Assembly (NCBI RefSeq): GCF_003611035.1
Contig: NZ_CP030033.1
Span: 3,224,001 to 3,288,000 of the forward strand
Source of the DNA: Cryobacterium soli
GTDB lineage: Bacteria; Actinomycetota; Actinomycetes; Actinomycetales; Microbacteriaceae
DNA length: 64,000 bases
Reading direction: 5' to 3'
Of the stretch, positions 53,055-62,830 are shown piece by piece. The notes beneath the pieces are model-generated. The model was not told where the DNA came from. It made no database searches and saw only the letters and a program-made list of their open reading frames with translations. A program made the position numbers and the translations under genes. Numbering within the stretch: position 1 is the stretch's first letter; every line of letters starts with the position of its first letter.

Positions 53055-53698
53055 TAGATGAGGCCGTCGGTGTCGCGCTGCATGCGCTGGCCGATCGAGA
53101 TGGCCGCGGCGGCCACAAGGAGCACGAGCCCGGTTCCGGCCGGGCCGAGATCGACCTGGGTGGCCAACGGCCAGAAGCCGTCGACACCGGTGCCGTTCAG
53201 CTCGCCGGCCGCGATCATGCGGCCGAGCCCGCCGAAACCCTGGCCGAGGACCGTTCCCAGGAGCAGGGCGTAGCCGACCAGGGCCACCAGGGCGAACACC
53301 GGGCGGCTGAACGGGCGACGGCGCAGCACACCCCAGCAGAAGTAGGCCACGGTCGCCGAGACGAGAAGCGTCGTCGCCACGGCCGTGGCGCCCTCCAGGG
53401 TGAGCAGGAACCGGGGCAGGGCGCTGAGCCCGGTGACGGTGACCTCGGCCGTGTCGAAGGAGCCGTCCACCAGGCGGGCCGTGCCTCCGGATGCCGCGTC
53501 GGGCAGGGGTGTGTCCGCGAGCAGGGTCACGTCGAAGCGGTCCTGCACGAGCTGGGCCAGCACGGTGACGATGCCGGCCACGGTGGCCAGCAGCCCCCAT
53601 CCGACGGCCCCGACGAGCACGGTCCAGGTGAGCCCGCGGCCGAATCGGCGTTCCCATCGGGCGGTGCGCTCGGTGCGGGTGCGGGTGGTGTTCGTCAT
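53054..53698 (-). CDS. DUF2975 membrane protein
   Basis: A 214-residue protein with four predicted helices: about 26-48, 103-122, 133-152 and 186-205. The loop between helices 1 and 2 (about 50-100) is extracellular. It fits DUF2975 in length, topology and its pairing with a small HTH protein. It may hold or modify the regulator at the membrane; that mechanism is inferred. The ATG at 53698 follows a 240-base region that also contains the clpC promoter on the opposite strand. Confidence 0.82.
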   Translation of the reverse strand: MTNTTRTRTERTARWERRFGRGLTWTVLVGAVGWGLLATVAGIVTVLAQLVQDRFDVTLLADTPLPDAASGGTARLVDGSFDTAEVTVTGLSALPRFLLTLEGATAVATTLLVSATVAYFCWGVLRRRPFSRPVFALVALVGYALLLGTVLGQGFGGLGRMIAAGELNGTGVDGFWPLATQVDLGPAGTGLVLLVAAAAISIGQRMQRDTDGLI

Positions 53699-53719
53699 GG
53701 GATCCTCGTCCTAACGATT

Positions 53720-53751
53720 ATCGATATGTCTTGTGCACTGAACATATCGAT
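53720..53751. promoter_or_regulatory. Palindromic operator candidate before the DUF2975/HTH pair
   Basis: Exact 10-base arms ATCGATATGT (53720-53729) and ACATATCGAT (53742-53751) flank 12 bases, with a further half-match (TGTCGAT) to the right. The site ends 22 bases before the DUF2975 start codon and overlaps where its promoter should be. It is strongly AT-rich for this genome. Binding by the adjacent HTH protein is the simplest explanation. Confidence 0.65.
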
Positions 53752-53940
53752 TGTCGATGTGTTGCGCAAGCGTTTCCGCGGAATCGTCGCGGTGCCGCCG
53801 ACCCGTTTCGCACGTGGCGCGTGACCCCGGGTGTCGGCATCCGTCACGCCCACGGCGAACAGAGGCCCGGTTCGGCGCTCGCGCTGGTTACTCTCTTTGT
53901 ATCGGTGCCATAACCGCCCTGGCGCCAAGGGAGTGTTCAT

Positions 53941-56466
53941 ATGTTTGAGAGATTTACCGACCGAGCTCGTCGTGTCGTCGTCCTGGCCCAGGAAGAGGCC
54001 AAGATGCTCAACCACAACTACATCGGAACCGAGCACATTCTGCTCGGTCTCATCCACGAGGGTGAAGGCGTGGCCGCCAAGGCCCTGGAGAGCCTCGGCA
54101 TCTCCCTGGATGCCGTGCGCGAACAGGTGCAGGACATCATCGGCCAGGGCCAGCAGCAGCCCACCGGGCACATCCCGTTCACGCCTCGTGCCAAGAAGGT
54201 CCTCGAGCTGAGCCTGCGAGAAGCCCTGCAGCTCGGCCACAACTACATCGGAACCGAGCACATCCTGCTCGGGCTCATCCGCGAGGGCGAGGGCGTAGCC
54301 GCCCAGGTGCTGGTCAAGCTCGGCGCCGACCTCAACCGGGTGCGCCAGCAGGTCATCCAGCTCCTTTCCGGCTACCAGGGAAAGGAGCAGGTGCAGGTGG
54401 GCGCGAACGAGACCGCAGCCGGCCCCGCGGGCAGCCAGATTCTCGACCAGTTCGGGCGCAACCTCACGCAGGCGGCGCGCGACAACAAACTCGACCCCGT
54501 CATCGGGCGCGAGAAGGAGATCGAGCGGGTCATGCAGATCCTCTCCCGCCGCTCCAAGAACAACCCCGTGCTCATCGGTGAACCCGGAGTCGGCAAGACC
54601 GCCGTCGTCGAGGGCCTCGCCCAGGCGATCGTCAAGGGCGATGTGCCTGAGACGCTCAAGGACAAGCAGCTCTACTCGCTCGACCTCGGCTCGCTGATCG
54701 CGGGCAGCCGCTACCGCGGTGACTTCGAAGAACGCCTGAAAAAGGTCACCAAGGAGATCCGCACCCGCGGCGACATCATCGTGTTCATCGACGAGATCCA
54801 CACCCTCGTCGGTGCGGGTGCCGCCGAGGGCGCCATCGACGCGGCCTCGATCCTCAAGCCGCTGCTCGCCCGTGGCGAACTGCAGACCATCGGTGCGACC
54901 ACGCTCGATGAGTACCGCAAGCATTTCGAGAAGGATGCCGCGCTCGAGCGCCGCTTCCAGCCCATCCAGGTGAACGAGCCGTCGCTGCCGCACACCATCA
55001 ACATCCTCAAGGGTCTGCGCGACCGGTACGAGGCGCACCACAAGGTCTCCATCACCGATGGCGCCCTCGTGGCCGCGGCCAACCTCGCCGACCGCTACGT
55101 CTCCGACCGGTTCCTGCCCGACAAGGCCATCGACCTGATCGACGAGGCCGGCGCACGCCTCCGCCTCTCGATCCTCTCGAGCCCGCCGGAGCTGCGCGAG
55201 TTCGACGAGAAGATCGCCGTGGTCCGCGCCGCCAAGGAGACCGCGATCGAGGACCAGGACTTCGAGAAGGCAGCGGGACTCCGCGACGAGGAGAAGAACC
55301 TCCTCGGCGAGCGTCTGCGCCTGGAGAAGAAGTGGAAGTCCGGCGACGTCAAGACCACCGCCGTGGTCGACGAAGGCCTGATCGCGGAGGTTCTGGCGCA
55401 GGCCACCGGCATCCCCGTGTTCAAGCTCACCGAGGAAGAGTCCTCGCGGCTCGTCTTCATGGAGAAGGCACTGCACCAGCGCGTCATCGGTCAGGAAGAG
55501 GCCATCTCGGCGCTCGCCAAGACCATCCGTCGCACCCGTGCAGGCCTGAAGGACCCCAAGCGTCCGAGCGGTTCGTTCATCTTCGCCGGCCCCACCGGTG
55601 TCGGCAAGACCGAGCTGGCCAAGGCGCTAGCCGAGTTCCTCTTCGACGACGAGGCCGCCATGATCTCGCTCGACATGAGTGAGTACGGCGAGAAGCACAC
55701 CGTCTCCCGCCTGTTCGGTGCGCCCCCCGGGTTCGTGGGCTTCGAAGAGGGCGGTCAGCTCACCGAGAAGGTGCGCCGCAAGCCGTTCTCCGTGGTGCTG
55801 TTCGACGAGATCGAGAAGGCTCACCCCGACATCTTCAACTCGCTCCTCCAGATTCTGGAAGAGGGCCGGTTGACGGATGGCCAGGGTCGCGTGATCGACT
55901 TCAAGAACACCGTCATCATCATGACCACCAACCTCGGCACGAGGGACATCAGCGGTTCGCCGGTCGGTTTCCAGCTCGAGGGTGACACGTCTACCAGCTA
56001 CGACCGGATGCGCGGAAAGGTGAACGAGGAGCTCAAGAAGCACTTCAAGCCCGAGTTCCTCAACCGCGTCGATGAGATCATCGTCTTCCCGCAGCTGTCC
56101 AAGCCTGAACTTCTGCAGATCGTGGACCTGTTCGTCAAGCGCCTGGGCGACCGGCTGCTCGACCGCGACATGACCATCGACCTGACCCTCGCGGTGAAGG
56201 AACACCTCATCGAGGTGGGCTTCGACCCCGCCCTGGGCGCCCGGCCGCTGCGTCGCGCGATCCAGCGTGAGGTGGAGGACCGTCTGAGCGAGAAGATCCT
56301 GCACGGCGAGCTCAACTCGGGCGACCACGTGCACGTGGACTTCGTCGACGGGGAGTACGTGTTCACCACGACGAACCGCAACGAGGCCGTCTCGGTGGGC
56401 ATCAACGCCGCCGCGGGCGTGGGCACCGGTCCGGGCACGCCCGACCTGGCCATCACGAGCGACTAG
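53941..56466 (+). CDS. clpC: ATP-dependent Clp protease ATPase subunit ClpC
   Basis: An 841-residue AAA+ unfoldase that feeds substrates to ClpP. Two N-terminal Clp repeats contain the near-identical segments [20 protein letters not shown] and [23 protein letters not shown]-1 has Walker A GEPGVGKT (213-220), a UVR-type linker lies at about 420-460, and AAA-2 has GPTGVGKT (550-557). The length and the start [20 protein letters not shown] are standard for actinobacterial ClpC. ATG at 53941 is clear. CGC-ACGTG-GCG at 53809-53819 has the CGC-N5-GCG spacing of ClgR sites, though its centre does not match well. A terminator follows. Confidence 0.97.
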   Translation: MFERFTDRARRVVVLAQEEAKMLNHNYIGTEHILLGLIHEGEGVAAKALESLGISLDAVREQVQDIIGQGQQQPTGHIPFTPRAKKVLELSLREALQLGHNYIGTEHILLGLIREGEGVAAQVLVKLGADLNRVRQQVIQLLSGYQGKEQVQVGANETAAGPAGSQILDQFGRNLTQAARDNKLDPVIGREKEIERVMQILSRRSKNNPVLIGEPGVGKTAVVEGLAQAIVKGDVPETLKDKQLYSLDLGSLIAGSRYRGDFEERLKKVTKEIRTRGDIIVFIDEIHTLVGAGAAEGAIDAASILKPLLARGELQTIGATTLDEYRKHFEKDAALERRFQPIQVNEPSLPHTINILKGLRDRYEAHHKVSITDGALVAAANLADRYVSDRFLPDKAIDLIDEAGARLRLSILSSPPELREFDEKIAVVRAAKETAIEDQDFEKAAGLRDEEKNLLGERLRLEKKWKSGDVKTTAVVDEGLIAEVLAQATGIPVFKLTEEESSRLVFMEKALHQRVIGQEEAISALAKTIRRTRAGLKDPKRPSGSFIFAGPTGVGKTELAKALAEFLFDDEAAMISLDMSEYGEKHTVSRLFGAPPGFVGFEEGGQLTEKVRRKPFSVVLFDEIEKAHPDIFNSLLQILEEGRLTDGQGRVIDFKNTVIIMTTNLGTRDISGSPVGFQLEGDTSTSYDRMRGKVNEELKKHFKPEFLNRVDEIIVFPQLSKPELLQIVDLFVKRLGDRLLDRDMTIDLTLAVKEHLIEVGFDPALGARPLRRAIQREVEDRLSEKILHGELNSGDHVHVDFVDGEYVFTTTNRNEAVSVGINAAAGVGTGPGTPDLAITSD

Positions 56467-56477
56467 CACCACCCTGA

Positions 56478-56510
56478 GGAACGGCCCGGCGGATTCCGCC
56501 GGGCCGTTCC
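56478..56510 (+). terminator. clpC terminator
   Basis: A perfect 15-bp GC-rich stem (56478-56492 with 56496-56510) with a three-base ATT loop begins 12 bases after the clpC stop and is followed by CTTGTT. Confidence 0.9.
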
Positions 56511-56594
56511 CTTGTTAACCCGGCCCAGACGTCGCCCTAGACTGGACCTTTCAGTAAAATCAACGGCCCGAAGCGGCCAGGAGAGTGGGCGGAC

Positions 56595-57107
56595 GTGACA
56601 GAGCAGGGTTTCACGGTCCGTCGGGCCCGCACGAGCGATGTGCCGCTCATCCAGGACCTCGTCGAACCGCTCGTCCAGCAGCGCATCCTGCTCGGCAAGG
56701 ACCGAGTGGTCTTCTACGAGGCCGTGCAGGAATTCCGAGTCGTCGAAGACGCCGACGGTGCCCTGGTGGGCTGTGGTGCGCTGCACGTCATGTGGGAGGA
56801 CCTCGGCGAGGTGCGCACCCTCGCGGTGTCGCAGGACTGGCTCGGCCGCGGGGTGGGCCACGCCCTGCTCGACCGGCTCGAAGCGGACGCTCGTGAGCTC
56901 GGGCTCAGCCGGTTGTTCTGCCTCACCTTCGAGGTGGGCTTCTTCACCCGGCACGGCTTCCTCGACATGGGCACCGAAACCGTCGACCCGCACGTCTACG
57001 CCGAGCTCGTGCGCTCTCCCGACGAGGGTGTCGCCGAGTTCCTCGACCTCGCACGCGTGAAGCCCAACACTCTCGGCAACACCCGGATGCTCAAGCGCCT
57101 GACCTGA
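56595..57107 (+). CDS. argA: Amino-acid N-acetyltransferase (N-acetylglutamate synthase, GNAT type)
   Basis: A 170-residue GNAT enzyme close to the short actinobacterial N-acetylglutamate synthases (Rv2747 type), which start arginine synthesis by acetylating glutamate from acetyl-CoA. VRTLAVSQDWLGRGVGHALLDRL holds the acetyl-CoA-binding QxxGxG-like loop, and GFFTRHGFLDMG is the C-terminal GNAT block. GTG at 56595 has AGGAGAG about nine bases upstream. It stands alone after the clpC terminator, away from other arginine genes. Confidence 0.86.
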   Translation: MTEQGFTVRRARTSDVPLIQDLVEPLVQQRILLGKDRVVFYEAVQEFRVVEDADGALVGCGALHVMWEDLGEVRTLAVSQDWLGRGVGHALLDRLEADARELGLSRLFCLTFEVGFFTRHGFLDMGTETVDPHVYAELVRSPDEGVAEFLDLARVKPNTLGNTRMLKRLT

Positions 57108-57387
57108 CATCCGCTCAGATGTGCGCCGAGGGATCTTTTTTCTGCTCATCTGAGCAATTGGATCTCTGGTAACCAACCGGACACAGTCGGTCGTTAAGCT
57201 CACCGGACAGCACTTCCCGGCCGACTGGCCTCGGGTGTGCGCTGCCCGCCTCGGTGTGTGCGGCGCGCCCGAACGCCTGCTCGGTGTGCTGTGTGCGGAA
57301 CCCGAATTCCACCCCTGTACGACCTGCTGCCCTGCTGCCCTGCACCCTGTTCATTCAGTCGTTCATCGCAATCACCAGGAGTCTTCA
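57108..57387 (+). promoter_or_regulatory. Intergenic region before the nuclease gene
   Basis: These 280 bases hold no gene. GCTCAGATG (57113-57121) and CATCTGAGC (57147-57155) are exact inverses; within the second, TGCTCA-TC-TGAGCA can form its own hairpin. A run of six Ts lies between them, so this may be the terminator zone of the acetyltransferase gene. Just before the nuclease ribosome-binding site, GTTCATTCAGTC (57349) and GTTCATCGCAAT (57361) form a 12-base direct repeat reminiscent of actinobacterial PhoP boxes. Confidence 0.5.
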
Positions 57388-60162
57388 ATGTCGTTCGCCC
57401 CACCCCGCCCGCTCCGGCTGGCCCTCGCCTCGGTGCTCGGAGCGTGCCTGGCACTTGCCCCGCTCGTGGCGGTCCCTGCCCAGGCCAGCACCGCCGGCAC
57501 CGGAGTCGTGATCAACGAGGCCTACCTCAGCGGCGGCAGCGCCGGCGCCGCCTTCAGCAACAAGTTCGTGGAGCTGTACAACCCCACCAGCGCCCCCATC
57601 GACCTGTCCTCCTGGTCGCTGCAGTACCGCAAGGCGAGTGGCGTGATCACCGACAACCCCGCCGCCGTCGCGCTGACCGGAACCATCCCCGCCAACGGGT
57701 ACTTCCTCGTCTCCGGCGGGTCCAACGACGTCAACGGTGCCGCGCTGCCCACCCCCGACCAGGTCTCCACTCTCAACCCCAGCGGCACCAGCGGCACCCT
57801 GATCCTTGCTGACTCCACCTCTGCCCTGAGCCTGGAGGCCGGTGACGCGGCCAACAACACCGCTGTCATCGACCTGGTCGGCTACGGCTCCTCCCTCACC
57901 TTCGAGGGCGCCGTCGCCCCGGCTCCGTCATCCACCACCGATGTCAGGTCGCTGAACCGCACCACGTTCGCCGACACCGACAACAACGCCGCCGACATCA
58001 GCCTGTCGGCGAGCATCACGCCCACCAACGCGGCCGGCCAGACGGCGGCCACCCCCACCCCGCCGCCCACCGACACGCCCGAACCCACCACCCCGCCGAC
58101 GGACACCACCGCGATCAGTGCCATCCAGGGCACCGGCGACACCAGCCCGCTGGTTGGCAGCACCGTGAAGACCGTCGGCGTCGTCACCGCCGCCTACCCC
58201 GTCGGCGGGTTCGCCGGCTTCTACCTGCAGACGCCGGGCACCGGAGGCAGCAGCACCGATGCGGCCTCGCACGGCATCTTCGTGTACACCAAGACCCTGG
58301 TGAGCCCGGTCGCGGTCGGCGACTACGTGAGCGTCGTCGGGGCCGTCAGCGAGTACTACGGCCTCACCCAGCTGACCATCGGCACCCTGGCCGACATCAC
58401 AGCCCTCGACGACAGCGGCATCACCGCCCCCGTCGCCAGCGAGCTGCGGTTGCCGAGCACCGACGCCGAGCGGGAACGTCTCGAAGGCATGCTCGTCAGC
58501 CCGGTCGGCGACTTCACGGTCACCAACAACTACACCACCAACCAGTACGCCGAGATCGGCCTCGCGGCTGGCACCACGCCCCTGGTCAACCCCACCGTGA
58601 CCGACCGTCCCGGCAGCGCCGGCTACACGGCAGCCGTGGCCGCGAACGCCGCGCGGGCGATCACCCTCGACGACGGCGCCAGCACCAACTACCTCAGCTC
58701 CAGCAACCAGGACAGGCCGGTTCCCTACCTGTCCACCGAGGCCCCCGTGCGCATCGGCGCGGCCGTCACCTTCACCCGGCCGGTGATCCTGGACTACCGC
58801 AACTCCGCCTGGAAGCTCCAGCCGCGAGAAGCCCTGGTGCCGGCCAACGCCGCCACCGTGCAGCCGGCCACATTCGCCGACACCCGCACGACCGCTCCAG
58901 AGGACGTGGGCGGCGACATCCGCCTGGGCACCTTCAACGTGCTCAACTACTTCTCCACCACCGGCGATACCCTCACCGGCTGCAGCTTCTACACCGACCG
59001 CGCTGGCGCCGACATCACCGTGCGCAGCGGATGCGACGCCCGCGGCGCCGCCGACCAGGCGAACTTCCTGCGCCAGCAGGCCAAGATCGTCGCGGCCATC
59101 AACGCCCTCGACGCGCAGGTCGTCTCGCTCGAGGAGATCGAGAACTCCGCCGTGTTCGGCAAGGACCGCGACACCGCGCTGGCCACCCTCGTGGCCGCGT
59201 TGAATGCCGATCTCGGCCAGGACACCTGGGCGTACGTGCCGTCCCCGACGGTTCTCCCGGCCAACGAGGACGTCATCCGCACCGCCTTCATCTACCAGAA
59301 GGCCGCGGTCGAGACCGTGGGCGCGTCGACCATCCTCACCGGCTCCGCCGCGTTCAGCAACGCCCGCCAGCCGCTCGCGCAGGCCTTCCAGCTGGTCGGC
59401 GACACCGGCAGCCGATTCCTCACCATCGTCAACCACTTCAAGTCGAAGGGGTCAGGCACGGGCGTGGACGCCGACATGGGCGACGGTCAGGGCGCGTCCA
59501 ACGCCTCCCGCGTGAACCAGGCGAGAGCCCTGGTGGCCTTCGCCGACACTATGTCGGCCCAGACCGGGATCGACCGGGTGTTCCTCACCGGCGACTTCAA
59601 CGCCTACGACCAGGAAGACCCGATCACCGTGATCACTGACGCCGGCTACCTCAACCAGGAGGCCAAGAGCGGCGAGTACACCTACGCCTACGACGGTTCG
59701 GTCGGCTCCCTCGACCACGTCTTCGCGTCGGCCGCGGCGGATGCCGCCGTGGCGGCCGTGGACGTGTGGAACATCAACTCGGTCGAATCGGTGGCCCTCG
59801 AGTACAGCCGGTACAACTCGAACGTCACCGACTTCTACGTCGCCGACCCGTACCGCTCGTCCGACCACGACCCCGTCGTGCTCGGCCTGAACCTGGCGAC
59901 CCCGACCGAGCCGGCACCGGAGCCCACCACCCCGGCACCGGCTGCCCCGGCACCGGCCATCCCGGCCCCGACCATGCCGGCGTCAACCCCGGCCGGAGTG
60001 CCGGAGACTCTCGCCGGAAAATCCAGCGCGGGCGGCCTGGCGAGCACGGGTGTTGAGCCGCTGCCCGTTCTGGGCGGAGCCATGCTCCTGCTGTTGCTCG
60101 GCTCCCTGCTGACGGGCACCGTACTCGCTCGCCGGCGCCGCAGCACCGTCCCGGGCGCCTGA
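57388..60162 (+). CDS. Wall-anchored extracellular nuclease (lamin-tail plus endonuclease/exonuclease/phosphatase domains)
   Basis: A 924-residue ExeM/NucH-like protein. The signal peptide (1-33) ends PAQA. A lamin-tail domain (about 35-150) begins VVINEAYLSGGSAGAAFSNKFVELYNP. After a Pro/Thr linker (about 225-245) comes an OB-like DNA-binding region (about 245-400), then the nuclease domain (about 510-830) with LGTFNVLNYF, SLEEIENS, NHFKSKG, LTGDFNAYDQEDP and SSDHDPVV, which include the catalytic Glu, Asp and His residues. LASTG (884-888), a hydrophobic helix and RRRR form an LAxTG-type sorting signal. AGGAG precedes the ATG. It should degrade external DNA/RNA for nutrients. The 5'-nucleotidase downstream could process its products. 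Confidence 0.92.
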   Translation: MSFAPPRPLRLALASVLGACLALAPLVAVPAQASTAGTGVVINEAYLSGGSAGAAFSNKFVELYNPTSAPIDLSSWSLQYRKASGVITDNPAAVALTGTIPANGYFLVSGGSNDVNGAALPTPDQVSTLNPSGTSGTLILADSTSALSLEAGDAANNTAVIDLVGYGSSLTFEGAVAPAPSSTTDVRSLNRTTFADTDNNAADISLSASITPTNAAGQTAATPTPPPTDTPEPTTPPTDTTAISAIQGTGDTSPLVGSTVKTVGVVTAAYPVGGFAGFYLQTPGTGGSSTDAASHGIFVYTKTLVSPVAVGDYVSVVGAVSEYYGLTQLTIGTLADITALDDSGITAPVASELRLPSTDAERERLEGMLVSPVGDFTVTNNYTTNQYAEIGLAAGTTPLVNPTVTDRPGSAGYTAAVAANAARAITLDDGASTNYLSSSNQDRPVPYLSTEAPVRIGAAVTFTRPVILDYRNSAWKLQPREALVPANAATVQPATFADTRTTAPEDVGGDIRLGTFNVLNYFSTTGDTLTGCSFYTDRAGADITVRSGCDARGAADQANFLRQQAKIVAAINALDAQVVSLEEIENSAVFGKDRDTALATLVAALNADLGQDTWAYVPSPTVLPANEDVIRTAFIYQKAAVETVGASTILTGSAAFSNARQPLAQAFQLVGDTGSRFLTIVNHFKSKGSGTGVDADMGDGQGASNASRVNQARALVAFADTMSAQTGIDRVFLTGDFNAYDQEDPITVITDAGYLNQEAKSGEYTYAYDGSVGSLDHVFASAAADAAVAAVDVWNINSVESVALEYSRYNSNVTDFYVADPYRSSDHDPVVLGLNLATPTEPAPEPTTPAPAAPAPAIPAPTMPASTPAGVPETLAGKSSAGGLASTGVEPLPVLGGAMLLLLLGSLLTGTVLARRRRSTVPGA

Positions 60163-60185
60163 CCGGCGCTCACTCCCATCCACGG

Positions 60186-60212
60186 GCGGGCGCTGGTCTC
60201 AGCAGCGCCCGC
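60186..60212 (+). terminator. Hairpin after the nuclease gene
   Basis: A perfect 10-bp stem (60186-60195 with 60203-60212) with a 7-base loop begins 24 bases after the nuclease stop. There is no T-run. It may end or attenuate transcription before the 5'-nucleotidase gene. Confidence 0.65.
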
Positions 60213-60222
60213 TCCACCCCCC

Positions 60223-60261
60223 GTCATCCCGCGTCCCGTCATCCCGTCATCCCGTCATCAC
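60223..60261 (+). repeat. 8-bp direct repeats (GTCATCCC) before the 5'-nucleotidase gene
   Basis: GTCATCCC occurs at 60223-60230, 60238-60245 and 60246-60253, followed directly by GTCATCAC at 60254-60261. The last three units are in tandem. The block ends 23 bases before the start codon and could be a direct-repeat operator or a slippage repeat. Confidence 0.7.
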
Positions 60262-60284
60262 AGGTTCCTATCTCGAGGAGAACA

Positions 60285-62777
60285 ATGTCGCTCACTACGT
60301 CCCGCCCGCTCAGGCTGGCCTTCGCCGCAATGATCGGAGCGTGCCTCGTGGCCGCTCCCGTCGTGGCAGTACCGGCGCTCGCTGCGCCGCAAGCTCCGGT
60401 GCAGCTGAACCTGCTGAACATCAACGACTTTCACGGGCGTATCGACGCCAACACCGTGAAGTTCGCCGGAACCGTCGAGACGCTGCGCGCCCAGCACCCC
60501 GACAGCACCCTGGTCCTCTCGGACGGTGACAACATCGGCGCTTCGCTGTATGCCTCTGCGTCGCAGAAGGATACCCCGACCATCGATGTGCTCAACGCCC
60601 TCGAACTGTCGGTCTCCGCCGTCGGCAACCACGAGTTCGACCAGGGCTTCGCCGACCTCACCGGCCGGGTCTCCGACGAGGCCGACTTCGACTACCTCGG
60701 GGCTAACGTCTACCTCGCCGGCACCGAGGACCCCGCCCTGCAGGAATACACGATCCGGGAGGTGCAGGGCGTGAAGGTCGCCATCATCGGCACCGTCACC
60801 GAGGAGACCCCCACCCTGGTCTCGCCCAACGGCATCTCAACCCTGAGCTTCGGCGACCCCGTCGACGCGGTCAACCGGGTCGCCGCCCAGCTCACCGACG
60901 GCGATGCCGAGAACGGCGAGGCCGACGTGATCATCGCGGAGTACCACGAGGGTGCCGGATCCGGCACGGTGGAGAACGCCACCCTCGAGCAGGAACTCGC
61001 CCTCACCGACAGCGCGTTCGCGAAGATCGTGACGCAGACCTCTGCCGCCGTCGACGCCATCTTCACCGGTCACACCCACAAGCAGTACGCCTGGAACGCC
61101 CAAGTTCCCGGCGCCGCGCCGGGCGTGACCCGCCCTGTGCTGCAGACCGGCAGCTACGGCGAGAACGTCGGCCAGGTCGTGCTCAGCTACGACCCTGACA
61201 CCCAGAGCACCAGCACGGTCACCAATCAGAACGTCTCACGCAGCACCGACGACGACGCCGACCTGGTGAACGCATTCCCGCGCGTGGCCACGGTCAAGTC
61301 CATCACGGATGCCGCGCTCGCCCAGGCGGCAGTCACCGGTAGCGTCGCGGTCGGATCGATCACCGCGCCGATCACCCGCGCGTCAATCGACGGCGCCGCC
61401 CCAGTGGTCGAAGACCGGTCAGCCCCGTCGACGCTCGGTACCCTGGTGGCGAACTCGCTGCGCGCCTCCCTATCCGACCCGCTCAAGGGCGGCGCCGAGA
61501 TCGGCGTTGTGAACCCCGGCGGCATGCGCGCCGATCTCTCCACCACGCCGGACGCGGAGGTCAGCTTCGCCGAGGCCAACGCGGTGCTGCCGTTCCTGAA
61601 CAACCTGTGGACCACCACGCTCACCGGCGCCCAGTTCAAGACGGCTCTCGAGCAGCAGTGGCAGCGTGACGACGAAGGCGCCGTGCCCAGTCGCGCGTAC
61701 CTGCAGCTTGGCCTCTCCGACAACGTGAACTATACGTTCGACGCGACCCGCGCCGAGGGTGACCGCATCACCGGCATCTGGATCGACGGCGACCCCATCG
61801 ACCTCGCCCGCGGTTACCGGATCGGCTCGTTCAACTTCCTGCTCACCGGCGGCGACAACTTCCGGATCTTCGCGCAGGGCACCGACACCCGGGACTCCGG
61901 TCTGATCGACCGGGACGCCTGGATCTCCTACATCACCGACAACAGCCCGCTGTCACCGTCGTTCGCGGCCCGCCAGGCCTCCGTCACCGGTCTGCCGGCC
62001 ACGGCCGTCAAGCCCGGCGACAGCGTCAGCTTCTCCGTCTCGCAGCTGAACCTCACCTCCACCGGCGCGCCGAAGAACAGCCAGCTCACCGTGGCCTGGG
62101 ACGAAAGCAGCACGACCTTCGCTCCGGCATCCGTTGACGCCAACGGCGCCGCCACCGTCACCGTCACGGTGCCGGCCGACGCCGCCGCCAGCAGCGTCCT
62201 CACCCTGACGGCCAAGGAATCCGGCACCGTCGTGCGGGTGCCCCTCGCGGTCACCGCAGCGGTACCGACCCCGACCCCGACGCCCGCTCCGACGACGGAA
62301 CCGACCCCGCTGCCGACGACGGGACCGTCGGCACCGGCCACAGCGCCCACGGCTGCCGCCGAGTCCGCGCTGACGGCGGCCCTCAAGGGCACCATCGCGC
62401 TGTCCGACTCCACCGTGGCGCCCGGCGACACCATCACCATCGCCGTGGGCACCGCCTTCGCCGGTCAGTACGTCTCCGCCTGGGTACGGTCCACGCCGGT
62501 CAACCTCGATGGATGGAAGCAGGTCAGCGCCGCGGGCACCATCACAGCCGCCCTGCCGACCGACTTGGCCGCGGGAACCCACCGCATCATCGTGCAGGAC
62601 GCCTCCGGTGCCGTGATCGGCTGGACCGAGATCACGGTCGCCACGGCCGGCACCACCGCGACGGGCCTGGCGAACACCGGGCTCGAGGCCGGCCCCTGGC
62701 TGGCCGGCGGCCTGCTGATGCTCGTGCTCGGTGGCGTGCTGCTGCAGCGTCGTCGCCGGGTTTCGATGGAATCGTAA
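60285..62777 (+). CDS. Wall-anchored metallophosphatase/5'-nucleotidase
   Basis: An 830-residue UshA/YfkN-like enzyme that removes phosphate from extracellular nucleotides. The signal peptide (1-33) ends PALA. The metallophosphatase domain has NDFHG (47-51), SDGDNIGAS (79-87), GNHEFD (114-119) and GHTH (262-265), so all main metal-binding blocks are present. The C-terminal 5'-nucleotidase domain (about 345-555) has VVNPGGMRADL-like and NFLLTGGDNF segments. Ig-like and linker regions follow, then LANTG (795-799), a helix and RRRR for sortase anchoring. GAGGAG precedes the ATG. With the nuclease upstream it suggests a nucleic-acid scavenging pair. Confidence 0.93.
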   Translation: MSLTTSRPLRLAFAAMIGACLVAAPVVAVPALAAPQAPVQLNLLNINDFHGRIDANTVKFAGTVETLRAQHPDSTLVLSDGDNIGASLYASASQKDTPTIDVLNALELSVSAVGNHEFDQGFADLTGRVSDEADFDYLGANVYLAGTEDPALQEYTIREVQGVKVAIIGTVTEETPTLVSPNGISTLSFGDPVDAVNRVAAQLTDGDAENGEADVIIAEYHEGAGSGTVENATLEQELALTDSAFAKIVTQTSAAVDAIFTGHTHKQYAWNAQVPGAAPGVTRPVLQTGSYGENVGQVVLSYDPDTQSTSTVTNQNVSRSTDDDADLVNAFPRVATVKSITDAALAQAAVTGSVAVGSITAPITRASIDGAAPVVEDRSAPSTLGTLVANSLRASLSDPLKGGAEIGVVNPGGMRADLSTTPDAEVSFAEANAVLPFLNNLWTTTLTGAQFKTALEQQWQRDDEGAVPSRAYLQLGLSDNVNYTFDATRAEGDRITGIWIDGDPIDLARGYRIGSFNFLLTGGDNFRIFAQGTDTRDSGLIDRDAWISYITDNSPLSPSFAARQASVTGLPATAVKPGDSVSFSVSQLNLTSTGAPKNSQLTVAWDESSTTFAPASVDANGAATVTVTVPADAAASSVLTLTAKESGTVVRVPLAVTAAVPTPTPTPAPTTEPTPLPTTGPSAPATAPTAAAESALTAALKGTIALSDSTVAPGDTITIAVGTAFAGQYVSAWVRSTPVNLDGWKQVSAAGTITAALPTDLAAGTHRIIVQDASGAVIGWTEITVATAGTTATGLANTGLEAGPWLAGGLLMLVLGGVLLQRRRRVSMES

Positions 62778-62793
62778 CCGACACGCAGGACAT

Positions 62794-62810
62794 TACCGGC
62801 GGCGCCGGTA
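62794..62810 (+). terminator. Short hairpin after the 5'-nucleotidase gene
   Basis: TACCGGC (62794-62800) and GCCGGTA (62804-62810) form a perfect 7-bp stem with a three-base loop, 17 bases after the stop. No T-run follows, so it is at best a weak terminator. Confidence 0.4.
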
Positions 62811-62830
62811 GACCTCGCTAGCCTGGAACC

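Noticed and set aside
51265..53187. Minus-strand frame of 640 codons overlapping the membrane protein and HTH genes
   Set aside because: It runs in another frame across two better-supported genes, and its Arg/Pro/His-rich translation looks non-coding.
53809..53819. ClgR-type site before clpC
   Set aside because: CGC-ACGTG-GCG has the right outer triplets and spacing, but the centre does not match the published consensus as I recall it, so it is mentioned only under clpC.
57928..59436. Minus-strand frame of 502 codons opposite the nuclease gene
   Set aside because: Low-complexity Gly/Val/Arg/Asp translation with no family match; the sense strand has clear catalytic motifs.
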